NCBI GenBank assembly: GCA_022496185.1
Contig: WTXG01000069.1
Coordinates: 1-64,000 of the forward strand
Direction: 5' to 3'
Length of the DNA: 64,000 bases
Source of the DNA: Multifurca ochricompacta
Taxonomy: Eukaryota; Basidiomycota; Agaricomycetes; Russulales; Russulaceae
Under the pieces are notes generated by a model, which was given only the letters and a program-made list of their open reading frames with translations, did not search any database and was not told the origin of the DNA. Shown here in pieces: positions 10,976 to 24,158 of the stretch (positions are counted from its first letter, which is position 1; each line of letters starts with the position of its first letter). The position numbers and the translations under genes were made by a program.

Positions 10976-12094
10976 TTTAAACCGTTTATGTAGATGTAGA
11001 CTCTTTTCTAAATTAGCATGGGAGAATAAATGTAAAGATGGATGATACATCTTCATGAGCTTGCTTGCTTGACTTGTTGATAGGGACTGCACGATGAATT
11101 TGTTTAAGCGATAATACTGTGATTGCGAAGTCAAGATACAGATATACAATGAATTTCAAGAAGACGTTGAATGAGTAGTCAACGAGGGGAGGGAGTGTGA
11201 TAATGATGGCGGGATGTGAACAATGTAATAGGGAAAAAAAAATAAACAAAGGGAGTAATGTGATGGGCGTAGGCAATAGCAAGGAATAGAGGTGATCTAA
11301 GCTGGTGGTTATGAAGGTCAGTGACGCTCTCATCGTAGAGTAAGGACAGGAGGCGAGCTAAGAGGAACCTCAAGTGGCCAAAGCAACCAAGGGTGTTGAA
11401 GCGCTTTACGGTGGGGTTGAGTGATGTCATCCTTACCCACGGGTTCGTCAAGTCAAATGGTCCCTTCTACCGCGCGCGTGCTCACACTCGCACTTTCCCT
11501 TCGTAACTTGACCCCCACTTCACCTTTGCATGACGCATGACCCCTTTTAAAAAGCATATATTTTTAATAGCAGCCTTTAAGTCCCTCTCTAACCTATCCT
11601 TCGACCAAGGATCTTTAACCACCACCACTTTCATACACCGTCCGTTCTTTCTGTGGAGGCACCGAACGTAGACACGACCGCTCTTGTCTTGTATATTAGG
11701 CGGGATATAAAACTAGATAGCGCCTCTACGCCAAGCTTGTATGGAATACGTGGGAGACTTTCGAACGCGATCTGCCACGGGTTTCATATACGTAAGGACG
11801 GCGTCTAGGACTGCCCAAATGGAGTTATGTCAACCGAATCTCATCATATCATTACATTATACAAATACAGGCTTAATTCAGTACCTCACCCTCGATATGC
11901 AATGTAAGTTGTTGTTTAAGCACTGAGGTATCAACTCACTCCGGCTCTGGCGGAAATGAGATATGTGAGGGGGTGAGGGGGTCCATCAGTGACCCGGCAA
12001 ACACGGTCCCCTTTAATCCGTCCAGTCCTTTCCAGCCTTACCAATACAACAGCGGCCTCTCTGCGCAAATTGTTGGCTCAGAACTCCAGCTCTT
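10976..12094. other. Intergenic, no gene seen
   Basis: Contains the 3' flank of the CRN-kinase and the 5' flank of the glycosyltransferase. Open frames on both strands are short, hydrophobic or overlapping and unlike any family I know. Confidence 0.5.
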
Positions 12095-13471
12095 ATGATG
12101 GGATTTACGCGCTTCAACTCACGCCAACACCGTCGAAAAATTATCTTCTTAATTTTATTCATTGCGTTCATCTACTTTGTCAGCCGGAGAGACAGCTTAT
12201 ATTTGCTTCGGCCGATATGGGACAAAAAACCTCAACCATTCAATACTTACAGCTTCTGGCCGTACGTTCCGGCAATTGAATCAGACAAAGATTATTGTCG
12301 CCATTATGGGTGGCAGCAAAGACAAGTAGGCAATCGAAAAAGTCCCCGCATTATCGATGCGACCATGATCAGCACCGAAGTCAGTCTATTCAAGTTAAGG
12401 TTGATGGAGACGAGGGATCATGTCGACATGGTCATTGTGGTAGAAGTAATCATTTTGCACTCATACATAAGGATACGCGTTGCTCACAGGAGGCATTTAT
12501 TATTGCGGAATATCTTTTAGGCGGACAGATCCTTTGATGGGACGCCGAAACCTCACTTCCCGATTTTCAATGAAACCGAGATTCGTCCTTACATGAAGGA
12601 TTCTCAAGTCTTGGTGTATCAGTAAGTCTCGCTCTTTTTACATTTCTTAATCCTAATAACAACGGGACACGTTATCCTTTTTACACAGGCAAGTCCATTT
12701 CCCTCCGAGTGAAAAGAACCCATGGCATAACGAAGCAATGATGCGCAATACGCTCACGGGCATCATTCTCGATCCTCGACATGGCATAACCACGGGGACT
12801 TGATATTGATGAGCGACGTCGATGAGATTTCGAGTAAAGAGACTTTACAATTAGCAAAAGTGTGCTCACTGCCACCCATTCTACATCTCAACATGAGGGA
12901 CTACCTCTACAGTTTCGAATTCCCTCTTAACGATAATGGTTATTGGCGGCCCAAGATCGTCACCTTCGAAGCGACGACTACATTCGGTTATAATCATATT
13001 CGAGCTTCGGACGAACTCCTTTTACATGCAGGCTGGCACTGTAGTTGGTGTTTTCGTTCTATACAAGAATATCATATTAAAATGACGGTACGTTCGAGCC
13101 AGCAGAAAAGTTCTTAAAGTATACAAAGAAACTAACTACATATATATAGGGCTATTCGCATAATGATCGACTCACATCATCTTCTCAGCTTTTGCCTTCT
13201 GAAATCCAGCGCAAAATATGCACTGGTTTAGATATATATGATATGTATCCGGTACGTTGTGTCTGGAAAGTAGCTTCTTGGAAATGAATAACTCAAAACT
13301 CGCGTCCAGGAAGCCTATACCTTCACGGATTTACTTCGACAGTTGGGTCCCGCTCCCAGGGCCACAGAATACACACATCTTCCAGCATATACTACCATGC
13401 TTCAAAATCCAGAGTTCCGTTTTTTGTTACCGGGTTTCTGCGAGCGGCCCCTTGACATGCTTGTATCGTAA
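12095..13471 (+). CDS. Glycosyltransferase family 17 (beta-1,4-N-acetylglucosaminyltransferase-like)
   Basis: Exons 12095-12445, 12521-12621, 12689-13087, 13150-13251 and 13310-13471; total 1115 nt, one short of a whole frame. The protein starts with a short basic cytoplasmic tail and one membrane anchor (IIFLILFIAFIYFV), as expected of a type II Golgi enzyme. GT17 landmarks are present: CRHYGW, a DATMISTE/VDMVIVVE strand, LMSDVDEI (metal-binding DxD-type motif), and WHCSWCF followed by EYHIKM. In animals GT17 adds the bisecting GlcNAc; in basidiomycetes the substrate is not established. A one-base deletion near 12775 (between an ILDP-like and the WHNHGDL segment) breaks the frame. Introns are otherwise clean. 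Confidence 0.85.
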
Positions 13472-15303
13472 AAGCAGTAAGAGAGCAGCGCGCGACAAAT
13501 GATGGATTCTCCATTACTGGAGGTGAACACACGTGCCGCGTTGACTGTGCTATCACTTCATTCTATGCATTATGTATATTATATTATTGCCTTGGTATAG
13601 TTTTGTGTTCGTGTTCGTCATGTGTATTTATTTATTTTTTGGTTTCTGGGCTTCGGGGATTGTTCTCTTCTCACTCATTCTTTGTTTTGATAGTGGTCAT
13701 GTATTTTATATTGATACGCAATTGGGCAGCTACTATTTTATCAGCTACAAACCGCTTTTCCTCTGGATTGAAGAAATCTGTGATAGGGCGGGTTATAATT
13801 CCATTTTCTCTGTTGTTTAGTGTTCTGAAAGAACGAAAGACGAACTCAACCCCTGTATCTTTATGGTACCCCTAATTACATAATACGGGCCAGCAGCATG
13901 ATAAAAACTCACAAGAAGCTCTTCATCATACTTTAGTATGCTTATATACCACCAACCGTTCAAACCCTCCGAAGTATTGGCTTCCATGCCCAGGTGGAAG
14001 CGGACAAAGCCAATTAAACTCATCCTACGACCTAAGTTGCGCACCTACAACGAATCGGAAACTTGCATTGGCAGTCACCCCCGTTCTCCACTCCAGAGAA
14101 CGGGTATGCCAATGTGACGACAGTATTGAATTTTATTGATCGATGAGGTCGAGGTTTTTGGTATCAAATACGACGGGTGCGCTAAACGCCGGAGAAACTT
14201 ATTGGAAGATCAATCCTCCGGGGGGGGGGGGGGGATTTGTAGATCTACCGTGATTAGCAAAGGCGTCGAAAGTAAGTTAGAGATTCTTAATTGATGTATG
14301 AACTCCCCCCCCCCCTCCCCTCCCCCGGCAAAGACAAGGTGGGATCACCCAGTTCATGCCATGTTACAATCCGATACCGATACCGATGCAGGAGAGCAGG
14401 CTATTTCTGACCAACCCGGTCCCGCAAGTTGACATTCGTTTGCTATATTCGACTTCCCGGGCAAATTTTTCCGCGTCGCCAGAGCTTAATACAAGACGCG
14501 GGAGTGTTGTCCGAAGTACTGTGTGGTCACGATATTGGAGAAATATACACGCGCATGGCACGTCGACTCTGCGCATGTCCAATGCGTTGGTCCAGTTGAA
14601 GGGGAATAATGGGGATGTCGAAGGCGGAGGTACATCTGAGCACCAGGGCAGTAACGACGAAAATTGTAAGCTGTTTCATCAGTGGGGGGGGGGGGGGGCA
14701 GACGGAGCTAGGGGATGAGGGTCGAATGACCAATTGACTATCGATATGGATACGAGTCCAAGGTTACTTGGCACACAGGGGAAGTGATCATAACGATTTC
14801 AAGCCAAGACATGACCATTATCAGAGCAGAGAACAGAAATATGCGGCATAGAACGGTCGTAATAGCCAACTGAAACGACGTCACGCGCTAACAGATCCGA
14901 GACAGGTGGACAGCAACTTTTGCAGCAGCCAAGGAAATCGACCGTGGTAGGTGAATGAATTCATTTCCCCTTTTTTTTTTCTTGGTGAGAGTGTGAGAGT
15001 GCGCTTCTACTCTATCTGTTTCCGGGGTAGACAAAGAGGTCGTAGGGTGTAGCGTTTCGTTTCCAGAAGAGTATGATGATGACAAAAGCTTGGAGGATGA
15101 CTAAATTGAAAATATACAGGGCGTGTGTGTCACGTGGGTGTGTCTCGAGGGGGTCGACTGCGATGGCCCCGCCCATATCACCGGGGATAATCTGTTTCGT
15201 TTCGCTTGAAACTAATTGTACCACCAGCACTGATAGATATTGAGTACGGGCACGGATACTGTATACCAGTTTTTTCGTTTTTTTTTCAAGTAGTAAATAC
15301 GCA
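13472..15303. other. Intergenic, no gene seen
   Basis: 1.8 kb without a supported gene. It contains a G run at about 14220-14235, a C-rich tract at about 14305-14325 and another G run near 14682-14697. A minus-strand frame at 15012-15230 has one hydrophobic segment but no recognised family. Confidence 0.5.
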
Positions 15304-16780
15304 ATGGTACGGCTACCTATCCCTCATCACAACTTCAGGCTCCTGCGGCCACATCGATGTCCGCACCGCACCTTTCAACCCGCATTTTCTACAATGGCGA
15401 CACGAGAGGGACTCCAGATTTCTCATCTTAATGTTACATTCCCTTACCGCTGGCTCCGGGACTCATGCAACTGCCCTTCCTGCGTCCATCCTTCTACCCA
15501 ACAGAAGCTACATCGCTCCTCCGACATACCCGCGTCCATCGCGCCCGAGAGCGTGGAGACGACAGCCAATGAGGATGGCGTACATGTTATCTGGGCCGGA
15601 ACGGACCAGCACCGCTCATTCTTTCCACGGACATTCTTGGAAGCACACGCGAATGACACCGCGCTACATGCGTTCCATCACGATGTTCCCGCGGTCTTGT
15701 GGTCTACTGCGTCAGCATTGCTCGCTGCCTCTGGCGAAGACTTAGAAGTGCCCTACAATGATCTTGGTACACCACGAGGGCTACTGCGCGCCATCACACA
15801 GTTACAACGTACTGGGTTGCTCTTCGTCCGTGGTGTCCCACATTTCGACACGAGCGACTCGGGCTGCGAAATCCGACAGCTCGCTGCGCGCTTCGCTGAG
15901 CTGCGGGAAACGTTCTATGGCGCGGTGTGGGACGTGAAAAATATTATGAATAGTCGCAACATTGCATATACCAATCTCTTCCTCAGACTACACATGGACC
16001 TGCAGTGAGTATAACACACTTCCATATCTCTCTACGACCCCCCTTTCCCCCCCAACGCGCGACAGCGTGAAGGGATCTGAAACGACACAAACTCTTACTC
16101 ATTAATACATCTTACATACACAGGTATTTCGAATCTCCACCTCGATATCAAATCCTTCACTGTCTGCGCAATCGCGTGTTTGGTGGTACCTCACTCTTCG
16201 TGGATGCTTTCGCCGCCGCTGCCTCTCTTCGCACCACATACCCCGAGGACTTTATGCGCCTAGCCACCATACCCGTCCCATTCCAATACATAAACGACGG
16301 ACGACACCTTCATCACGCCCACCCAACCATCTCCCTCAGTTGTCCTCCCGCCGCTGCCGCTGCCGCCGCCCCCCCGTTAAGGGTCAGCGCGAGCGCGAGA
16401 AAAGACGACGAAGAAGACGCGCAGCCATCGTCGCAGTGAGTTACAGCCCACCGTTTCAGGCACCTCTCCCGCGCGACACCCCACCGGCATTCTACGACTC
16501 TCTCTCCCGTTTCGCAGCACTCGTTGACGCGCCAGCAGCGGTGTATGCTCGACAGTTTAGTGAGGGGGATGCGGTCGTGTTTGATAACCGACGCGTGTTG
16601 CATGGGCGCACCGCATTTGAGAATAAGTCTGCGTCTGAGAAGGAGAAGGAGAGGGAGAGTGAGATGATGGAGGTGGTAGGAGAGTCGAATCGTTGGCTCA
16701 AGGGCTGCTATTTTGAAGGTGATCTTATGGCGAACCATGCGAGGATATTACGGGCCCGAGTGGCGCTGGGTGAGATCTGA
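15304..16780 (+). CDS. Gamma-butyrobetaine dioxygenase-like (TauD/TfdA family)
   Basis: Exons 15304-16004 and 16134-16780, separated by a 129-bp GT-AG intron. The basic N-terminus (about 30 residues rich in R and H) suggests mitochondrial import. Then comes the small zinc-binding N-terminal domain of this family (WLRDSCNCPSC ... H), and the 2-oxoglutarate/Fe(II) oxygenase domain with the HxD metal motif (HMD before YFESPPRYQ), a VSYSPPFQAPLP segment, and the distal histidine in RVLHGRTAF. Such enzymes make carnitine from gamma-butyrobetaine (or hydroxylate trimethyllysine). An alanine/proline-rich insert after HAHPTISL contains a run of seven C at 16369-16375; an eighth C would join the two halves in frame, so a homopolymer error is likely. 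Ends TGA at 16778-16780. Confidence 0.85.
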
Positions 16781-17233
16781 AGATGGTATTCGGGTGTGTG
16801 TGTGTGTGTGTTTAAGAAAACAAGACAAAAAACAAAATGAGGCGGGACCAGACATGAGGACGGAGGTATATTTCCATCATGTAACTTATTTTAGTAACTG
16901 TAACTGGTCATTGTAGGCACGCCAGAAAAGTCTTTTGCTGTTTTTTAATTTTTAATCTGTTCCTGTTCGTTAATTTCCCTTGGATGAGGTGCACTGGGAC
17001 TTTGAGGCTTCAAGGTGGCTCTTGCTGTCGTGACTCGGGTAGATGAGTTGGAAGGGGGCATTCGAAGCCGTCATGTAACTACTTACCAAGTTGTAATCGC
17101 TGCGCACGCTAACAATTTCCAACCACGAACAACTGATAACGATTACACAATTCGAGAAGGTTAATTGACTCTGTTACAAATACAGACTCCTTCATATACA
17201 CTTCTGTTTCTCCTCGCCCTCTCGATAATTTTT
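16781..17233. other. Short convergent intergenic region
   Basis: Lies between convergent genes (dioxygenase and aldo/keto reductase). Holds a (TG)n microsatellite at 16795-16811. Nothing else seen. Confidence 0.5.
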
Positions 17234-18829
17234 TCATCCCCACAGGTGGAGCTTCTCGTTTGGTACTGTGTCGACATACCGCCCACCCTTGACGGTGTGC
17301 GTCTCGAGTGCCTTGTCAATTTCAGCGAGGTCCTCATCGGAAAGCTCCACATCTCCACCGGCAAGGTTTTCGAGCGTGCGTTTCACATTTCTGGGTCGTG
17401 TTTATGTCAATATGGTGTTGAACGGGCACATAAAGAGACTACGAAAAGGACGCGACGCACGAAGAGCCAGGTAAAGGAACGACGTGTGGTCCCCGCGCGG
17501 AGACCCACGCGATGCTCAGCTGCCCCGGGGTTATTCCCTTGCGTGTCGCTATTGCCGTCAGTGCATCGACGATGGCAAAGTTGTGCTTGAAGTTCTATGT
17601 ATGTATATTAATAGGGTAGGGGGAGGAGATGAATGAACATTGAACTCTTCAAGTTATAGGTGGCGTTCTAAGGGACGGACGTACATCTTCCTGGAATCGA
17701 GAAAGGTTCCGGCGGATGTCACCCTCTGTGGCAGACATGGCGAGTTTTAGGAAGAAAAGAAAAAACGTTTGAAAAGAGCCATGAACACCGACCTTCCAAA
17801 TCATCGGGTCTCTTGATCTGGCCTGTGAGGAAGCCACGTCCCAGTGGTCTGTCAAGTCAAACAAGGTCAGGGTAAAGCATTGGAGGACAACGTCATAAGA
17901 GAAAGAGCTCTAGAGACTCACGAGTATCCGATCACAGCGATGCCGAGTTCAGCACAAGCGGCGATAACTGTCAAACACATGTTCGCTATCATAGGAGGGG
18001 GGGGGCTAAATTCGAATTTTTCCTTACCGTCTTTGGTCTCCTGTGTATAAGACCACGGACTGATCTCAATCTCCACAGCGGCCACCTCGGGGGCGACCTT
18101 GTGAGCCCTGCGTACCGTGGCGGCGCTGACCTCTGACAGTCCGATATACTTGAATTTTCCCTCCTGGACAAGGTCCTGGAGGACATTGAGAGTATCCTCG
18201 AGGGGGTAGGTTGGGTCGTAACGTGCGCACTCAAAGAGGTCGAGGGACTTGGTGCCGTTCAACTTTTCGAGGATGTAGTCCACGCTGCGGCGGAGATTCT
18301 CCGGAGAGCCATCGGGCTGAAGGGAGTGTAACTTGGTGCCACCCTTGACGGAAAGGAAAACCTTATCGGCATAAGACGGGTATTTGTGAAAGAAACGAGC
18401 GACGAGCTCAAGATTGGCTGGGGTTGCGTCTTGGCCGTAAAACTCGCCTGTCAGAGGAAAGGGGGTAGATTGGGGGGGTAAGGGTAATGAAAAGGGCGGA
18501 TCAGGGTTATAGGCGCACCGCTGTTAGTATCATTTTGACACCGGGAGGGAGGGCATCGATGCCTGCCTTGATGGCCGCAAAGCAGTCATCGTCGGGCACC
18601 GGGGTCGGTTTCCAACTGGACAGAAAGACAAGCCTCAATCTCAGCAAGTGATCATATAATTTCACCAAGAGAGATCTCGTACGTCATCATCATCAAGCCA
18701 TGCTATTAGGTAGGATCAATATGAAGAATAAACAAAACAAAAACAAAAACAAAAACAAAAATTCACCGCAGTTTTGCCAATCAAGACGTCTGACGCCGCA
18801 CCACCTAGCTTAGCGGTCTTGTTCACCAT
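17234..18829 (-). CDS. Aldo/keto reductase, pyridoxal reductase-like
   Basis: Minus strand, nine exons: 18767-18829, 18683-18702, 18519-18615, 18028-18447, 17922-17967, 17793-17848, 17685-17725, 17461-17594 and 17234-17390, all with GT-AG introns. The product starts with GGAASDVLIGKTA, then HGLMMMTW, a GEFYG segment holding the catalytic tyrosine, KVFLSVKGG with the catalytic lysine, YIGLSEVSA, and PLGRGFLTG near the NADPH-binding end, finishing NEKLHLWG. This is the order of the fungal pyridoxal reductase group (S. pombe plr1-like), which reduces pyridoxal to pyridoxine with NADPH. A missing base near 18526, just before the GEFYG splice, breaks an otherwise perfect model; the 20-nt second exon is unusually short. 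Confidence 0.85.
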
Positions 18830-20643
18830 TTTTATGAGATGAAGGGAATCTCCTCCCCTTGCTTGCTTTTGCCTTTAAATAATAAATCGTTCACCACAAG
18901 CGGCGTAAAACATCACTCAGCAACATCAATGACGTAATGAGTCTTGGGTCAATTGTACCCACGTTGGTCCATACATCCACCTCACCTAACCATCTAATAG
19001 CGCGATGTATAATATGTGCATGTCCGCGTCATACCTCGGCACTCACAAACGCACTCGTACAAGTTCGGGGTTAACGTCACCTAATAGACTGCCGCTACTG
19101 CTGCCGCAATTGATGAGCCGCGAACGGGAATGACCGAACCTCTGATATGACGCTGAAGACCGGCTTTTGGTGTCTATTTTGTTACTCTCATCTCGAAACC
19201 AAGATCACACAATGTTGAGCACAGAAAGCCGTCCTTCTCATGAAGTAGTGGCCAGGGCACGGTGATGGCTGGTGGCCGTAACAACGAAGGTAATTGACCC
19301 ATTTCATGTCCATCGAGTCTCCTCCCCCTGCCCCGGGTAAAGGTTGCACGTGGCTGTATCTGGGGATCGCGAGGTTTGATGAATGTAGACAGTATTGCGA
19401 GAATGTCATGGGACCCTATCGCGACTGGAACTACAACTACTTTGAGTTATTTTGATGTCTTCTGGCTTCCCCAACGATGGCCGGCCAGCTATCCCGAAGT
19501 GGACCTTGGTGGGCAACATGGACACACAACATTAATATGACACCACCTTCTAATCCATGAGGATAATACGCGCAGTTCAAAATTCGGGATCGCTTAATCT
19601 CGCTAACCGGGGCTATATTTGTAGCTCGCTGTGTGCTCGCCATCTTACCGCAAATCGAAGGTGAATGTCCCTCAATTAGAGTTATCTCTAGCTTACGCTG
19701 GCACATTGAGGACAGAATGGTCCGCGCAGACTTTCAACGTGTCCCGCTGTCGCCGTGTCAGATCACATGACAAGTATCCTTGTCCTTGTCCTAGTATTAG
19801 GACATACCTGTACATGGGTGTGCCACGGCAATTCTTAAACCTTCGTATAAACAGTAATATCACCAAAGCCAAGAGGAGGGGCGCGCTCTACGCAAGAAAA
19901 AGAGACCAGTCGATTGTTTCATAACTGTATGTCAACCAGAGTTTGTTTGGAAGAGTCGTAAGCCACTACCAGGTGGAGAAGTTGGCAAACCCGGCTTGTA
20001 TGAAACTCTACCGATTTATGAGTTCTAGCGAGAATAAATTAAGGGCAAGGGCAAGGAAACAAGGGGTATTACGTTGTTAGAGGTGCTCCAGACGTTGCAG
20101 GTGCCCCATTTGGACTGGACCCCAGTTGGCGCATCAAGGTCCCACGCACTCTCATCACAACTACCATGTACTCGAGAAAAATAAACTACTATGGCCGAGG
20201 ATAACGTCAGATGATGTACTACACCATCGCAATCGCACCGTACCTTATACTATAAGGTAAGGGACTCGTGCTCCACTAGTGTTTCCGAGCCTTTATTATC
20301 TTCGTCATGTGAGTACAGTCTCAGGTGGATGGTTATAAGCGACGGTTTGAACCTCAAGAAAAGGTTGGCAGCATGGCTCCGCTTCCTCGGGGAACGTTCC
20401 CCTGAAGCCTCGGATCCCCAAGCGCACAGCTTCTGATTCCCTTCAGTTACCTGGGAACTACAGATATACGTTCTCCCGTATTCATTCACACAGTCATGAC
20501 ACGTCCCATCTTTGGCCGTTCATTCCCTTCCATCTTGTGAATCATTTAGCAGCTTCTGCTTCTCAGGGACATATAAAAAGCTTCTTAGACCAATAGCACG
20601 TTTAATATTCCGCCTTCTCTTGGGCACACCACCCCCTCCAACC
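18830..20643. other. Intergenic between divergent genes
   Basis: 1.8 kb between the start of the aldo/keto reductase and the start of the transporter, so it should contain both promoters. No supported reading frame and no strong repeat was noticed. Confidence 0.5.
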
Positions 20644-23146
20644 ATGGCGCCTTTCGCAGACCGGAATTTACCTTCGCTCGCCGAGGAAAAAGCGGATGTT
20701 GATGTCATCGAGAAGGCTAACGACAAAACTCGGTTTGCTGGATCAGATTCGGATGAAGAGCGTCTATCTGTCTTCGACTTTGGCGGTGATTCGCAGCTCC
20801 CGCCACCACCCACGCTCACTCCCCAGCAAGAGAGCGCCTTGTATAGAAAGGTCGATATACGCTTGATGCCGATCCTTGCAGTTATGTACCTTTTCAGCTT
20901 CCTAGACCGAGGTTGTGTCTTTCTATTCTACCCTGTTGAGTCTATCTGACCTAACTGGGTGCTTCTCCAGGAAATATCGGTGCGTCCGGGAGTCGAGAAG
21001 GGATATGGAAAGTTACTTATGGCTAGCGTATAGGGAATGCCAAGCTTCAAGGCCTCGTTACTGAGTTGCACCTCACCGGAAACAAGTACAACATTGCCTT
21101 GGTGCGTATCGTGCCTGGCTCCGCTTTAACGGACTTCCTGACGTAAATGACATTAGACTATGTACTTCATTGTGCGTTGCTTTTGCTTTTGCCTTTGCCA
21201 CTCCATACGTCTAGTGGCTCACATGTCTATTATAGTCATACTGCCTATTTGAATGCCCTTCCAAGTTCGGTACCCTCTCTCTACCCTGGCCTTACCTTGG
21301 TCTGACCTACTTTTATATCGTAGTTTACTCTTGAAGCGATTGCGGCCCTCTCGTTGGCTGCCTTTCATTACTATCCTCTGGGGAACCATAATGACCCTCA
21401 TGGGTCTTGTGAAAACGTATGCATGCGGTCTTGTCTTTCTCCACTCCACTGAGCGCATTTTTCACCAATAACCATACGACAGGTACCCTGAACTCGTGGT
21501 TGTCCGCGTCTGCCTTGGGATCGCTGAGGCTGGCCTTTTCCCTGGAGTGGTTTATTTGTGTGTACCTCCTATAGTACAGAGAACCCATCAAACTCATATA
21601 AATATGTTCAGCCTGTCCCTCTGGTACCCGCGCGCAATGCTTCAATACCGCATCGGCCTCTTTTTTGGCGCCGCATCGCTTGCGGGCGCTTTCTCCGGTC
21701 TGCTCGCCTTCGGCATTTCGTTCATGAGCGGAACTGCAGGTCTTCTTGGCTGGTCATGGATCTTCGTACGTCAGCTTTATCGCACCGTGGATTAGCGGCT
21801 CACCAATACTATTCCATGCAGATTCTCGAGGGTATCGCGACGGTCATCGTTGGCACCGTCGCGTTGTTCGTCATGGTTGATTTCCCTAACACGGCCAAGT
21901 TTTTGACGCCTGAAGAGAGGTCCTATATCGTGTGGCGGAAGAGTTGCGTTATCCCGTATCGCCGAATGTTACCTCGCAGAACTGAGATCCTAGACAGAAT
22001 TCGACAATTCGTCCGTCGGCGAAGAGGAGCACTTCGAAGTGCGCCACATAGTGGCTGCGTTCACAGATTGGCAAATCTGGCTGCACGTTCTCGTTTACAT
22101 GTCCATCGTTGGCCCATGTTCGTTTTTTTCTTCTACGACTTGCATGTGGGGGTCCGGGAGTTAACACATTGCCTCCGCAGTATACGGAATCTCCTTGTTC
22201 TTGCCGTGCGTACTTCCACAATTGCACACTAGCAAGTATTCGTGGATTTCTAACGGAGGTCATCGTTCTTAACAAACAGCTCGATTATTCATACGTTCGG
22301 CTTTTCCACAGCTGTTTCTCAGTTGCTCACCGTCCCACCATACCTCTTTGCCAGTACGTTTGTTCTTCTTATGTACCTTACGGCCCCTCTGATCTGACAT
22401 GATTAATCATCGCACCAAGCCATTGTGCTTTACACATTTGCTTTCTGGTCTGACCGTATCAAGCTTCGCTCACCGTTCATCCTCGCCGGACTTGTCATGC
22501 TCCTCATCGGTTTCGCAATCAACATTTCGGACGCACCGTCCGGGGTCAAATATTTTGGCACGTTCTTTTGCGTCGCGGGATCGTATGCCGCATTCCCTGG
22601 GGTCGTCAGTTGGTGTGTTTTTTTATTATTACATTTTTTTCCCACCTCGCGTCTTTTCCCTGTACTTTTGACCCTGACCTGATGCTGACTAACCATGGAC
22701 CGAACCCAAAAAAAAAAAACAAAAAAAAACATCAGGCTTGGGAACAACCTCGCAGGTCAATATAAGCGCGGCGTGGGTATGGCGCTTCAAATAGGCATTG
22801 GAAACTTTTCGGGTGCTATCGCGTCCAACGTGTTCCGTACGCAAGATGCACCGCGTTACATCCTCGGTCGTGCGTTCTTCTTCTCCTTCCTCCCCCCCCT
22901 CCCCCCTCCCTCTCTCATACTCCTCTCTCTCTCACTGCTCGCTCACTGATGTCATGGCGCAAAGATGGGATTATGCTCATGTTCGTCGGCATCGGCTTCA
23001 TTTTTATCCCATGCCTCTTGCTCGCTTATCGCCGTATCAACCGCGCGCGCGACGAGGCGGCCGCTCAACCGGACGCGGTACAGCTCTCAGCGAAGGAGTT
23101 GAGGGAGTTGGGAGACCGCGCACCGGACTTCCGGTATATGTATTAA
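20644..23146 (+). CDS. Major facilitator transporter, anion:cation symporter (allantoate/nicotinate permease-like)
   Basis: Fifteen exons: 20644-20911, 20971-20979, 21034-21101, 21157-21171, 21236-21264, 21324-21416, 21483-21557, 21612-21765, 21822-21947, 21994-22117, 22181-22205, 22280-22353, 22420-22612, 22736-22869 and 22965-23146. Start chosen at ACCATGG; an upstream in-frame ATG at 20512 is less likely. An acidic, hydrophilic N-terminus precedes about twelve membrane segments with family motifs FLDRGNIGNAKLQGL, LGIAEAGLFPGVVYF, WYPRAMLQYRIGLFFG, a central acidic loop (SSVGEEEHFEVRH) and FAFWSDRIKLRSPF. This is the Dal5/Tna1/Liz1 group that co-transports organic anions such as allantoate, nicotinate or pantothenate with protons; the exact substrate cannot be read. 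Two microexons (9 and 15 nt) are notable. The frame is intact throughout. Confidence 0.88.
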
Positions 23147-23661
23147 GGGTCACGTGGGTGGTTGGTTGGGGGGGGGGGGGGAGGTGGGAGACGACAAAGG
23201 CAGGGACAATTTGAACTATCTCATGTACATGTACAGACAGTACCTCCTTTGGAAGTGAGGTGAGGCGGGGTGGACCATGATACACGACTTTGGATATGTG
23301 CAACGGTCTCACTCTTAGGGCTGAGAAGTTGCATGCACAACACAGTGCAAGTCAGTCACATGCCCCCCCCCCAATACATCACTTTCGCCCGCCCGCGCTG
23401 CTGCTTTTTGCGAGGCGTAAACGTAAGAACCACGACACACATTGCTCGCAGTCGTTGTCGAAAAAGTTGGAATAAAAGGGGGGAGGGGGGGGAGTACAAG
23501 CACTTTACTGGCACCACCGTGCTAACTAGAGATTCTGGAAAAATGTGCATGTTGAGAATAAGAATATTTCGTATTTTTTTTGTGGGAGAAAGAAAACAAA
23601 AAAGCATACACACACATACAAAAATTCCAGGATCAAAATCCAATAAGAAAACTCATTCATT

Positions 23662-24103
23662 CTATCGACGAGCAGGTCGCTCTAGCTCCGCAGGAGACGC
23701 AACTGTGCGGAAATGGATGAACTGAGTCTGGGTATCTTGATCCCACTGGTAAGCAGCGTGCACGCGCGCGGGACGGGAGAGGGCCCGGGAGGGTGGAAGG
23801 AGGGTGGAAGGATAGTAGTTGGGGAGAAGAGGAGGAAGTGATGAGCGAGCGAGTGAGTATGCACAGGTTCCGTAACGCAGAGAAGAAACACATGACGTAC
23901 CAATATCTCTGCCATCCACTGGTCATCAAAGAACACACGACTCCCGACATTTTCCTTCCTGATCGAAACAAACGGCAACTCGGACACGACGTCCTCCTCG
24001 AAACATGCCTCGGCGGACAGGACCGCCTGAGTGATGGTGTTGGTGGCAGCAGAAGCAGCGGCAGCACCAGTACCAGCAGTCCCGGTTTTGATGTCATTGT
24101 TGT

Positions 24104-24158
<55 letters not shown>

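Noticed and set aside
15012..15230. Small membrane protein-like frame
   Set aside because: One hydrophobic stretch, but no family match, no clear start context and no supporting splice model.
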